Of a stretch of DNA of 64,000 nt, positions 8,496 to 17,800 are shown piece by piece. The notes beneath the pieces were generated by a model. It was not told the DNA's origin, ran no database searches, and saw only the letters and a list, made by a program, of their open reading frames with translations. How positions within the stretch are numbered: the first letter of the stretch is position 1; each line of letters begins with the position of its first letter. Source of the DNA: Burkholderia sp. BCC0322 (GTDB lineage Bacteria > Pseudomonadota > Gammaproteobacteria > Burkholderiales > Burkholderiaceae); NCBI RefSeq assembly GCF_902833045.1, contig NZ_CADFDU010000006.1, forward strand, positions 1 to 64,000, written 5' to 3'. Made by a program: the position numbers and the translations under genes.

Positions 8496-10247
8496 ATGAA
8501 CGACACCGCTCGTGCGCCGGACGCCGGCGCATCCAACATCCCCGACACCCGGGGCATCAATTTCTTCACGGTCGATCCCGATTTCGGCGCGTTGCTGAAG
8601 CTGCATCTCGGCGATGCGCACTATGCCGGTCTGGAGCCGCAACTGCGCGCGCTTGGCGCACGCGTGTCGGGCGAGCTCGACGAATGGGCGTCGCGCGCGG
8701 ACAAGCACCCGCCCGTGCTCGAGCCTCGCAACCGGCGTGGCGAGGCCGTGCAGCGGATCGACAAGGATCCCGCGTATGTCGCGCTCGAACGCGTCGCGTA
8801 TTCCGAGCTCGGGCTCGCGTCGCTGAGCCACGGGTCCGGATCGGTGCCGCCGCTCGTCAAGTACGCGCTGACGTTCCTGTTCGTGCAGGCGGAATTCGGG
8901 CTGTGCTGCCCGGTCAGCATGACCGATTCGCTGACGCGCACGCTGCGCCGTTTCGGCGATCCGGCGCTCGTCGCGCGCTACCTGCCGATGCTGGCGTCGC
9001 GCGACTTCGACACGCTGTACCAGGGCGCGATGTTCATGACCGAGCAGGCGGCGGGTTCCGACGTCGGCCGGATCTCGACGCGGGCGACGCGCGAGACGGA
9101 TGCGCACGGCGAGACCGTCTGGCGCCTGACCGGCGACAAGTGGTTCTGCTCGAACGCGGATGCCGATCTCGCGATGGTGCTCGCGCGGCCCGACGGCGCG
9201 CCGGACGGCATCAAGGGTCTCGCGCTGTTCCTGCTGCCGAAGACGCTGCCGGACGGCACGCGCAACCGCTACCGAATCGTGCGCCTGAAGGACAAGCTCG
9301 GCAGCCGTTCGATGGCGAGCGGCGAGATTGCGCTCGAAGGTGCGCAGGCGTACCTGATCGGCGAGATCGGCCGCGGCTTTCACCAGATGGCCGACATGAT
9401 CAACATGTCGCGACTGTCGAACGGCGTGCGCGCGGCGGGGCTGATGCGGCGTGCGCTGAACGAAGCGCTGCACGTCGCCGCGCGTCGCGAGGCCTTCGGT
9501 CGCAAGCTGATCGAGATGCCGCTGATGCAGCGCCAGTTGCTGAAGATGCTGTTGCCGGCCGAGGCCGCGCGCGCGATGTTCATGCAGATCGCGCTGCTGC
9601 TGCCGCAGGCCGATGCGGGCGACGAGCAGGCCGCGCGCTGCGTGCGGATCCTGACGCCGCTGATCAAGTTCCGCGCGTGCCGCGATGCGAGGCGCGTGAC
9701 GGGCGATGCGATGGAAGTGCGCGGCGGCACCGGCTACATCGAGGAATGGAGCGACGCGCGCGTCGTGCGCGACGCGCATCTCGGCTCGATCTGGGAGGGT
9801 ACGAGCAACATCGTCGCGCTCGACGTCGCGCGGGCCGCGCAGCGCGAACAGTCGCTCGATGCGCTGCGCGCGTTTCTCGGCGACCGGCTTGGCGGGGCGC
9901 CGCTGCCCGAGGCGAGCCGTGCGGCGCTGCGGCGCATTCTCGCGCGCGCTTGCGACGCGCTCATGCGGGTCGCAGCCGAAGGCGACGACGCTCGCGTGCG
10001 CCAGGCCGCGTCCGCGCTGTACTACGCGAGCGCTGCGGTGCTGATGGCGTGCGAGGGCGTGCGGCTCGCGCCGGATTTCCGGCGGCTCGCGCTCGCGCAC
10101 CTGATCCTGCGCCACAAGCTGCTGCCGGTCGATCCGCTTGCGCCGGCATCGCGCGACGACGAATCGGCCGCCTATGACGCGCTGCTGCGCGGCACGCCGA
10201 TCGCGCTCGATACCGCGCTCGACCTGCTGCCGGAGGTCGAACGATGA
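8496..10247 (+). CDS. Acyl-CoA dehydrogenase (AidB-like long form)
   Basis: 583 residues from ATG 8496, chosen because CAGGAGA lies just upstream; a longer frame from 8436 is Arg/Gly-rich and unlikely. FAD-dependent dehydrogenase that would introduce a 2,3 double bond into an acyl-CoA. Seen: MTEQAAGSDVG flavin-binding segment (about residue 183), LTGDKWFCSNADAD, and GGTGYIEEWSDARVVRDAHL then SIWEGTSN (about 431-438), whose Glu lies where AidB-type enzymes keep the catalytic base. The extra C-terminal helical region makes it longer than short-chain enzymes (about 380). It overlaps the CoA-transferase by four bases (ATGA), so the two are translationally coupled. Substrate unknown. Confidence 0.9.
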   Translation: MNDTARAPDAGASNIPDTRGINFFTVDPDFGALLKLHLGDAHYAGLEPQLRALGARVSGELDEWASRADKHPPVLEPRNRRGEAVQRIDKDPAYVALERVAYSELGLASLSHGSGSVPPLVKYALTFLFVQAEFGLCCPVSMTDSLTRTLRRFGDPALVARYLPMLASRDFDTLYQGAMFMTEQAAGSDVGRISTRATRETDAHGETVWRLTGDKWFCSNADADLAMVLARPDGAPDGIKGLALFLLPKTLPDGTRNRYRIVRLKDKLGSRSMASGEIALEGAQAYLIGEIGRGFHQMADMINMSRLSNGVRAAGLMRRALNEALHVAARREAFGRKLIEMPLMQRQLLKMLLPAEAARAMFMQIALLLPQADAGDEQAARCVRILTPLIKFRACRDARRVTGDAMEVRGGTGYIEEWSDARVVRDAHLGSIWEGTSNIVALDVARAAQREQSLDALRAFLGDRLGGAPLPEASRAALRRILARACDALMRVAAEGDDARVRQAASALYYASAAVLMACEGVRLAPDFRRLALAHLILRHKLLPVDPLAPASRDDESAAYDALLRGTPIALDTALDLLPEVER

Positions 10248-11455
10248 GCACGACGCGTGGCGCACTGGACGGCCTGAGGGTCGTCGACCTGAGTCGCGTG
10301 CTCGGCGGTCCGTACTGCACGCAGGCGCTTGCCGACCACGGGGCGACGGTGGTCAAGATCGAGCCGCCGGACGGCGACGAGACGCGCGGCTGGGGGCCGC
10401 CGTTCCTCGGCGATACCGCGTGGTACTTCATGGGCGTGAACCGCAACAAGCAAGGGCTCGCGCTCGACCTGTCGCGCGACGAAGGGCGCGCGATCCTGTG
10501 GCGCTTGCTCGACGAAGCCGACGTGCTCGTCGAGAACTTCAAGCCGGGTACGCTCGCGCGCTGGGGGATGGACTATGCGCGCGACCTGCAACCGCGCTTT
10601 CCGTGGCTGATCCACTGCGCGGTGACGGGCTTCGGCGCGGACGGTCCGCTCGGCGGGCTGCCCGGCTACGACGCGGTGATCCAGGCGATGGCGGGGCTGA
10701 TGAGCGTGAACGGCGAGCGCGACGGCGACGCGACGCGGATCGGCCTGCCGATCGTCGACATGGTCACGGGCCTCAACGCGCTCGCGGGCATCCTGCTGGC
10801 ACTCGCGGAGCGGGAGAAGAGCGGGCGCGGGCAGTCGATCGACATCGCGCTGTACGACTGCGGCGTGTCGCTGCTGCATCCGCACCTGCCGAACTTCTTC
10901 GGCTCGGGGCGCGTGCCGGAGCGCAGCGGCAACGCGCATCCGAACATCGCGCCGTACGACAGCTACCGCACGGCGACCGTGCCGATCTTCCTCGCGATCG
11001 GCAACGACCGGCAGTTCGCGCGGCTCGTCGCGCATCTCGGCGCGCCGGCGCTCGCAAGCGATCCGCGCTTCGTCGACAACCGCAGCCGCTGCGCGCACCG
11101 GCCCGAGCTGAAGGCCGCGCTGGAGGCACGGCTCGCCGCGCACGCCTGCGAGCCGCTCGCGCGTGACCTGATGGCGGCCGGCGTGCCGTGCGGCCCCGTG
11201 CGAACGGTGGCCGACGTCGCGCACGATCCGCATGCAATGCACCGGAACCTGTTCGTCGAGATCGGCGCGTATCGCGGCACCGCGTCGCCGGTGAAGCTGT
11301 CGCGCACGCCGGCCACCTATCGTTCGCCGCCACCCGCGCTCGGCGGCGACACGCGCGCGGTGCTCGATCGCCTCGGCGTCGATCGCGCGCTCCAGCAGCA
11401 ACTGCTCGATGCCGGCGTGCTGAAAACGGCGCCCGGCCACGCGCCCCCCGACTGA
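10244..11455 (+). CDS. CaiB/BaiF (family III) CoA-transferase
   Basis: 403 residues, the normal length. Family III transferases move CoA between carboxylic acids through an aspartyl anhydride. Seen: VVDLSRVLGGPYCTQALADH at the N-terminus, PGYDAVIQAMAGLM, and GLPIVDMVTGL with the probable catalytic Asp, then GRGQSIDIALYDCGVSLLHP. The start codon overlaps the stop of the acyl-CoA dehydrogenase gene. Likely role: activate an imported carboxylic acid to its CoA ester for the dehydrogenase (inference from the pairing). The acid is not identified; carnitine-like, dicarboxylic and aromatic acids are all possible for this family. Confidence 0.93.
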   Translation: MSTTRGALDGLRVVDLSRVLGGPYCTQALADHGATVVKIEPPDGDETRGWGPPFLGDTAWYFMGVNRNKQGLALDLSRDEGRAILWRLLDEADVLVENFKPGTLARWGMDYARDLQPRFPWLIHCAVTGFGADGPLGGLPGYDAVIQAMAGLMSVNGERDGDATRIGLPIVDMVTGLNALAGILLALAEREKSGRGQSIDIALYDCGVSLLHPHLPNFFGSGRVPERSGNAHPNIAPYDSYRTATVPIFLAIGNDRQFARLVAHLGAPALASDPRFVDNRSRCAHRPELKAALEARLAAHACEPLARDLMAAGVPCGPVRTVADVAHDPHAMHRNLFVEIGAYRGTASPVKLSRTPATYRSPPPALGGDTRAVLDRLGVDRALQQQLLDAGVLKTAPGHAPPD

Positions 11456-11483
11456 CATGACGCCGCCGGCCGGCGGCGTCATG
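11456..11483. repeat. 28-bp perfect palindrome
   Basis: Bases 11456-11469 are exactly complementary to 11470-11483 (arms CATGACGCCGCCGG / CCGGCGGCGTCATG). It starts immediately after the CoA-transferase stop codon and 60 bases before the transporter start. No T-tract follows, so it is not a classical intrinsic terminator; it could stabilise or attenuate the mRNA, or bind a dimeric protein. Confidence 0.7.
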
Positions 11484-11542
11484 CCGGCCACCGGGAAAGG
11501 CGCGCGACAGTCGCGCCCCCGAAACCCAACATGGAGACATCG

Positions 11543-12958
11543 ATGAGCCGTCAGCAATCCCCGACCGCCGCGCCGCAACCGCGGCCCGGCCGCGCCGCCT
11601 TCGCGGCGTTCGTCGGCACCACGATCGAGTGGTACGACTTCTACATCTACGGCACGGCCGCGGCGCTCGTGTTCGGCAAGGTGTTCTTTTCGCGCACGAT
11701 GGATCCCGGCGTCGCGACGCTGCTCGCGTTCGTCACGTTCTGGGCCGGCTTCGCCGCGCGGCCGCTCGGCGGCATCGTGTTCGGGCATCTCGGCGATCGT
11801 GTCGGACGCAAGACCGCGCTCGTGATCACGCTGGTGATGATGGGGCTGGCCACGACCGGCATCGGCCTGTTGCCTGGCTATGCGCAGATCGGCGTCTGGG
11901 CGCCGGCCGGCCTCGTCGTGCTGCGCGTACTGCAGGGCATCGCGGTCGGCGGCGAATGGGGCGGCGCGGTGCTGATCGCGAGCGAGAACGCGCCGAAGCA
12001 TCGCAGCATCCTGTATGCGGCGTTCGCGCAGCAGGGCTCGCCCACCGGCAACCTGCTCGCCACGGCCGCGTTCTTCGCGCTGAGCGCGCTGCCGACACCG
12101 TCGTTCCTGATGTGGGGCTGGCGCATTCCGTTCCTGCTGTCGGCCGTGCTCGTGATCATCGGCATGGTGATCCGGCTGAAGCTCGAGGAGTCGGTCGACA
12201 TGCAGCGCGTGCTCGCGCGCAAGCGCACCGTGAAGCTGCCGCTGCGCGATGTCGTGCGCGATCACTGGGTGGTCGTGCTGCTCGCGGCCGGCACGCTGCC
12301 GGTGATCAACGTCACGTACTTCCGCAGCACGTTCGCGCTGTCGTGGACGACGAAGGAGCTCGGCTACGCGCAGGGCACGTTCCTCGGCATCCTGTCGATC
12401 TCGCTCGTCGTGCAGTTCCTGATGCAGCCGGTCGGCGCGTGGTTCGTGTCGAAGGTCGACATGCGGCGCGCGATGTGCTGGATCCTGATTCCGGAAATCG
12501 TGCTGATGCCCGTGATGTTCCATGCGCTCGCGACGCGCTCGTACTGGGTGGCCGTCGCGGGCATGTGCATCTCGACGATTCCGTCAGCGATGTTCTACGG
12601 CGCGGTCGGCGGCGTGCTCGCACGCGTGTTCCCGGCGAACATTCGCTACACGGGCCTGTCGCTCGCGTACCAACTGAGCGCGCTCGTCGTCGGCGGCGGC
12701 ACGCCCGTGCTCGCGCAGGCGATCCTCAACGCGACCGGCAGCATCGTCGGCGTCGCGGTCGCATCGGGGCTTTACGCGCTCGTGTCACTCATCTGCATGC
12801 TGGCGCTGCTGAATCGCACCGGGTATCGCGCGGATGAACTGTCGACCGCCGAACGCAGCGACGCGGCTGAATGGGGCACCGAAGGCGGCAGCGCGCAAGC
12901 CGCGGCCGACGGGCGCGCGCAGCCGGGTGAGGGCGGCGCGCTGAAGCCGGCCGGCTGA
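11543..12958 (+). CDS. MFS transporter, metabolite:H+ symporter (MHS) family
   Basis: 471 residues from ATG 11543; an ATG at 11531 exists, but GGAGA between the two fits as the ribosome binding site of the second. Twelve membrane segments. The opening FVGTTIEWYDFYIYGTAAAL and the loop FGHLGDRVGRKTALVITLV are the signature of the ShiA/ProP/KgtP-type MHS subfamily, whose members import carboxylates and zwitterions with protons. Downstream of the CoA-transferase on the same strand, separated by 87 bases containing a palindrome. Likely importer of the acid that the two enzymes process (inference). Confidence 0.93.
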   Translation: MSRQQSPTAAPQPRPGRAAFAAFVGTTIEWYDFYIYGTAAALVFGKVFFSRTMDPGVATLLAFVTFWAGFAARPLGGIVFGHLGDRVGRKTALVITLVMMGLATTGIGLLPGYAQIGVWAPAGLVVLRVLQGIAVGGEWGGAVLIASENAPKHRSILYAAFAQQGSPTGNLLATAAFFALSALPTPSFLMWGWRIPFLLSAVLVIIGMVIRLKLEESVDMQRVLARKRTVKLPLRDVVRDHWVVVLLAAGTLPVINVTYFRSTFALSWTTKELGYAQGTFLGILSISLVVQFLMQPVGAWFVSKVDMRRAMCWILIPEIVLMPVMFHALATRSYWVAVAGMCISTIPSAMFYGAVGGVLARVFPANIRYTGLSLAYQLSALVVGGGTPVLAQAILNATGSIVGVAVASGLYALVSLICMLALLNRTGYRADELSTAERSDAAEWGTEGGSAQAAADGRAQPGEGGALKPAG

Positions 12959-13016
12959 GCCGCACGGAATGCCGCCCCGTGCGAGGCCGGAACGCGCCGA
13001 ACGCGCATCGCCAAAA

Positions 13017-13051
13017 GAAAACGGCACCGTGCGAAACACGATGCCGTCTTT
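13017..13051. terminator. Bidirectional terminator between MHS transporter and yggX
   Basis: Stem ACGGCACCGTG (13021-13031) with CACGATGCCGT (13037-13047), one mismatch, loop CGAAA, flanked by AAAA on the left and TTTCC on the right. It lies between two convergent genes and can stop both. Confidence 0.65.
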
Positions 13052-13097
13052 CCCGGAGTGCGCGGCCGGCAGGCTGCCGGCCGCGCGCATCGCGTCA

Positions 13098-13373
13098 TCA
13101 GCCTTCCGTCGGCGGCACGTAGCCGGACGCCTGGTCCGCGCCGTCACCGAAGAAGTACTTCTCGGTCTGCTTCATCAGGTACTGGCGCGCACGCGGGTCG
13201 GCCATGTTCAGGCGGTTTTCGTTGATCAGCATCGTCTGCTGCTTGAGCCAGCCCTGCCATGCTTCCTTCGAGACGCTTTCATAGATGCGCTTGCCGAGTT
13301 CGCCCGGCAGCGGCGGGAAATCGAGACCTTCGGCTTCCTTGCCGAGCTTCGCGCATTGAATCATACGGGCCAT
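13098..13373 (-). CDS. yggX: Fe(2+)-trafficking protein YggX
   Basis: 91 residues, the normal size. The family start [20 protein letters not shown] includes the conserved Cys thought to react with oxidants, followed by [20 protein letters not shown]. Cytoplasmic protein linked to protection of Fe-S clusters from oxidative damage and to iron handling. Start ATG at 13373 behind AGGAGAA. It lies 51 bases downstream of argA on the same strand, probably cotranscribed. Confidence 0.95.
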
Positions 13374-13424
13374 CGTGTACTTCTCCTGTAATCGGACTGG
13401 GGGAGGGCGGGCGTCTTGCGCCGC

Positions 13425-14804
13425 TCAGAGCTGTTTCATCAGCACGAGCGACTTGCGCTGCCAGTTATAGAGTTTGCGGCGGTCTTCCGGCAGGTCGTCG
13501 ACGCTGACCTTGACGAAGCCGCGCTTGAGGAACCAGTGCTCGGTACGCGTCGTGAGCACGAAGATATGCGTGAGGCCGCGCGCGCGTGCGCGCTGCTCGA
13601 TGCGCTTGAGCAGGCGTTCGCCGTCGCCTGAGCCCTGCGCTTCCGGCGCGACCGTCAGGCACGCCATCTCGCCGATCTTCTCCTGCTGGTACGGATACAG
13701 CGCCGCGCAGCCGAACAGCACGCCATCGTGCTCGATCACCGAGAAGTGGTCGATGTCGCGTTCGATCTGGTGGCGGCCGCGCCGCACCAGCGTGCCGTCC
13801 GACTCGAGCGGCTCGATCAGCGACAGGATGCCGCCGACGTCGTCCGGCGTCGCTTCGCGCAGGCTTTCGAGGTTCTCGTACGAGATCATCGTGCCGACGC
13901 CGTCGTGCAGGAACAGTTCGAGCAGCATGCTGCCGTCGAGCGATTGCGGGATCAGGTGCGCCCGGGTCACGCCGCCGCGGCACGCGCGGATCGAATGCTT
14001 CAGGAAAAACGCGTCGTCGCCCTGGATGTTGCCGGAATCGAGCAGTTCCGCCGCCGCGTCGAGCGACATTTCGCGGATCAGCTCGCCTTCGTCGTCGACG
14101 ATGCCGGGGCCGTCGGTCAGGAACACGATCTTGTCGGCGCGCAGCGCGATCGCGGCGGCCGACGCCACGTCTTCCATCGACAGGTTGAACGCTTCGCCGG
14201 TCGGCGAGAAGCCGAGCGGCGACAGCAGCACGAGCTTGCGGCTCGCGAGCGAATGACGGATCGATTCGGCGTCGATCTTGCGCACGATGCCCGTATGCGC
14301 GAAATCGACCCCGTCGAGAATCCCCACCGGCCGCGCGGTCACGAAGTTGCCCGACACGACGCTGATGTGCGCGTGCGCCATCGGCGAGTTCGGCAGCCCC
14401 TGGCTGATCGCTGCCTCGATGTCGAGACGCACTTCACCGGCCGCTTCCTTCGCGGATTCGAGCGCGCGCGCATCGGTAATGCGCAGGCCGTGCGAAAACT
14501 CGGATTCGACACCGTGCAGGCTCAGCTGCTCCTCGACCTGCGGGCGCGACCCGTGCACCAGCACGATCTGGATACCCATCGCCTGCAGCAGTGCGATGTC
14601 GGACACGAGCGCGTTCAGCAGCCCCTGCTGCACCACCTCGCCGCCAAACCCCACGACGAACGTGCTGTTGCGGAACTTGTGGATATAGGGCGCGACGGAA
14701 CGCATCCAGTCGACGAACTGCGCGTGGCTGGCGGCCGAATCGTCGGCGGCCGGCGGCGTCGCGGCGCCGGCCTGAGCGGGAGGGAGGTCGGTTTGGGAAT
14801 TCAT
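13425..14804 (-). CDS. argA: Amino-acid N-acetyltransferase (N-acetylglutamate synthase)
   Basis: 459 residues. Two domains: an amino acid kinase-like arginine-binding domain (about 40-300; FVVGFGGEVVQQG, IVLVHGSRPQVEEQL) and a C-terminal GNAT acetyltransferase domain (about 310-450; CLTVAPEAQGSGDGERLL is the acetyl-CoA loop). It acetylates glutamate as the first step of arginine synthesis and is feedback-inhibited by arginine through the kinase-like domain (known for the family). Start ATG 14804 is only 23 bases from the divergent hrpA start; a self-complementary -10 element lies between, implying a leaderless or nearly leaderless transcript. Confidence 0.95.
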   Translation of the reverse strand: MNSQTDLPPAQAGAATPPAADDSAASHAQFVDWMRSVAPYIHKFRNSTFVVGFGGEVVQQGLLNALVSDIALLQAMGIQIVLVHGSRPQVEEQLSLHGVESEFSHGLRITDARALESAKEAAGEVRLDIEAAISQGLPNSPMAHAHISVVSGNFVTARPVGILDGVDFAHTGIVRKIDAESIRHSLASRKLVLLSPLGFSPTGEAFNLSMEDVASAAAIALRADKIVFLTDGPGIVDDEGELIREMSLDAAAELLDSGNIQGDDAFFLKHSIRACRGGVTRAHLIPQSLDGSMLLELFLHDGVGTMISYENLESLREATPDDVGGILSLIEPLESDGTLVRRGRHQIERDIDHFSVIEHDGVLFGCAALYPYQQEKIGEMACLTVAPEAQGSGDGERLLKRIEQRARARGLTHIFVLTTRTEHWFLKRGFVKVSVDDLPEDRRKLYNWQRKSLVLMKQL

Positions 14805-14811
14805 GGGCGGG

Positions 14812-14819
14812 ATTATAAT
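14812..14819. promoter_or_regulatory. Self-complementary -10 element shared by argA and hrpA
   Basis: ATTATAAT reads the same on both strands and so contains TATAAT in each direction, in a 23-base gap between divergent start codons. Expected transcription starts about 7 bases downstream fall at about 14805 (argA ATG begins 14804) and about 14826 (hrpA ATG begins 14828). No good -35 is seen on either side. Confidence 0.5.
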
Positions 14820-14827
14820 GCGCCCCC

Positions 14828-17800
14828 ATGTCGAATGTACCTAAAAGTCCCGCGCCGACGCGGGCCAAAGCGCCGTCGGCCCGGCACCCGGATGGTGCGG
14901 CCGACGCACGCCAGCAGCCGGGCCAGCCGCCGCGCCGGCCGCAGCAACAGCACGCGGGCAAGCCTGCGCAAGCGCCGCGCGGTCCGCGCGGCGACGAATC
15001 GCGCGGCGAGGCACGCCGGCCGGCCGCGAAGGACGCGTCCGCCGCGTCGGGCGAGCGCGCGCCGCGCCGCGAGCGTCCGCCGCGCGCCGTCGTCACACCG
15101 AACCCGGTCCCGCCGATCACGTACCCCGAAAGCCTGCCGGTGTCGGGCAAGCGCGACGAAATCGCGCGCGCGATCGCCGGTCATCAGGTTGTCATCGTCT
15201 GCGGCGAAACCGGTTCGGGCAAGACCACGCAGCTGCCGAAGATCTGTCTCGATCTCGGCCGCGGCCTCGGCGCCGGCGGCACGGGCCTGATCGGCCATAC
15301 GCAGCCGCGCCGCCTCGCCGCGTCGTCCACCGGCCGCCGGATCGCCGAGGAACTCGGCACGCCGTTCGGCGAAGTGGTCGGCTACAAGGTGCGCTTTACC
15401 GATAATCTCGCGCCGGGCGCGTCCGTGAAGCTGATGACGGACGGGATCCTGCTCGCCGAGACGCAGACCGACCCGTTGCTGAAGGCGTACGACACGCTGA
15501 TCATCGACGAGGCGCACGAGCGCAGCCTGAACATCGACTTCCTGCTCGGCTACCTGAAGGAAATCCTGCCGAGGCGGCCGGACCTGAAGCTGATCGTCAC
15601 GTCCGCGACGATCGACGCCGATCGCTTTGCGCGCCATTTCGGCACCGACGAGCGTCCCGCGCCCGTGATCGAGGTGAGCGGGCGGCTGTATCCGGTCGAG
15701 ATGCGCTACCGGCCCGTGGCCGAGGATCGCCCGGCCGTGAAGAACGCCGAAGGCACGGCCGGCCGCGACCGCGTGAAGACCGCGCGCGAAGCCGAACGCG
15801 ACCTGATGGACGCGATCGTCGACGCCGTCGACGAGCTGTGCCGCGAAGGCCCCGGCGACGTGCTGGTGTTCCTGCCCGGCGAGCGCGAGATCCGCGAAGC
15901 GGCCGAGGCGCTGCGCAAGCACCACCCGCCGCACACCGAGATCCTGCCGCTGTTCGCGCGGCTCTCGGCGGCCGACCAGGACAAGGTGTTCAAGGCGTCG
16001 AACGCGCGCCGCATCGTGCTCGCGACCAACGTGGCCGAAACCTCGCTGACGGTGCCGGGCATCCGCTACGTCGTCGATACGGGCCTCGCGCGCGTGAAGC
16101 GCTATTCGTACCGGAACAAGGTCGAGCAGCTGCAGGTCGAGTCGATCTCGCAGGCGGCCGCGAACCAGCGCGCGGGCCGCTGCGGCCGGGTGGCCGACGG
16201 CGTCTGCATCCGCTTGTACGAGGAAAGCGATTACCAGGCGCGCGCGCGCTTCACCGATCCGGAAATCCTGCGCTCGTCGCTCGCGTCGGTGATCCTGCGG
16301 ATGAAGTCGCTGCACCTGACGGCGATCGAATCGTTCCCGTTCCTCGAACCGCCGCCCGGCCGCGCGATCGCGGACGGCTACCAGTTGCTCAACGAGCTCG
16401 GCGCGGTCGACGACGACAACGCGCTGACGCCGCTCGGCCGCGAACTCGCGCGGCTGCCGCTCGACCCGCGCGTCGGCCGGATGATTCTTGCCGCGCGCGA
16501 CCAGCAGTCGCTGCGCGAGGTGCTGATCATCGCGAGCGCGCTGTCCGTGCAGGATCCGCGCGATCGGCCGATCGAAGCGCAGGAGCAGGCCGACCAGGCG
16601 CACCGCCGGTTTGCCGACGAGCGTTCCGAATTCCTGCAGTGGCTGAAGATCTGGGCGTGGTTCGAAGAGGCCGTTGCGCACAAGAAGTCGAACCGCCAGC
16701 TGGTCGACGCGTGCCGGCAGAACTTCCTGTCGCACCTGCGGCTGCGCGAGTGGCGCGATGTCCATTCGCAGCTGCTGACCGTCGTGCGCGAGCACGGCTG
16801 GCGCCTGAACGAAGTCGAGGCGACCTACGAACAGATCCATCTGGCGCTGTTGACGGGCCTGCTCGGCAACCTCGGCCTGAAGGCCGACGACGATCCGCAC
16901 TATCTCGGCGCGCGCGGGATCAAGTTCTACCTGTGGCCGGGCTCCGTGCTCGCGAAGAAGGCCGGCCGCTGGGTGATGGCGGCCGAGCTCGTCGAGACGA
17001 GCCGGCTGTACGCACGCTGCCTCGCGAAGATCGAGCCCGAATGGGTCGAGAAGATCGGTGCGCACCTGCTGAAGAAGTCGCTGTCGGAGCCGCATTGGGA
17101 AAAGCGCCCGGCGCAGGTCAGCGCGTACGAGCGCGCGACGCTGTACGGGCTGCCGATTTACCACCGCCGGCGCGTCGCGTTCGGCAAGCAGGATCCGTCG
17201 CGTGCGCGCGAGCTGTTCATCCGCGGCGCGCTGGTCGAAGGCGAGTTCGACACGAAGCTCGCGTTCTTCGCGCACAACCGCAAGCTGCTCGCCGACATCG
17301 AGCAGCTCGAGCACAAGTCGCGCCGGCAGGACGTGCTGGTCGACGACGAGCTGATCTACGCATTCTATGACCAGGCGATTCCGGCTGGCATTCACACGGG
17401 CGCCGCGTTCGAGCGCTGGTATCGCGACGAGGTGAAGCGGGGCGGCCAGCCCGAGGACAAGCTGCGGCTGCTGTACCTGTCGCGCGACGACCTGATGCGC
17501 CACGAGGCGGCCGGCGTGACGACCGAGCTGTTCCCGAAGCGCGCGACGATGGCCGGCGTCGAGATGGCGCTCACGTACCACTTCGAGCCCGGCACGCCGC
17601 GCGATGGCGTGACGCTCGCGGTGCCGCTGTATGCGCTGAACCAGGTCGACGCGCGCCGCTGCGAGTGGCTCGTGCCCGGGATGCTGAAGGAAAAGGTGCA
17701 GTTGCTGCTGAAGTCGCTGCCGCAGAAGCTGCGCCGGCATTGCGTGCCGCTGCCCGAATACGCGGCCGGCTTCGTCGAGCGGATGGGCCGCGAGCGCTTC

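Noticed and set aside
8323-10265. Long open frames on both strands over the acyl-CoA dehydrogenase gene
   Set aside because: Arg/His-rich shadow translations with no family features; the AidB-like frame explains the region.
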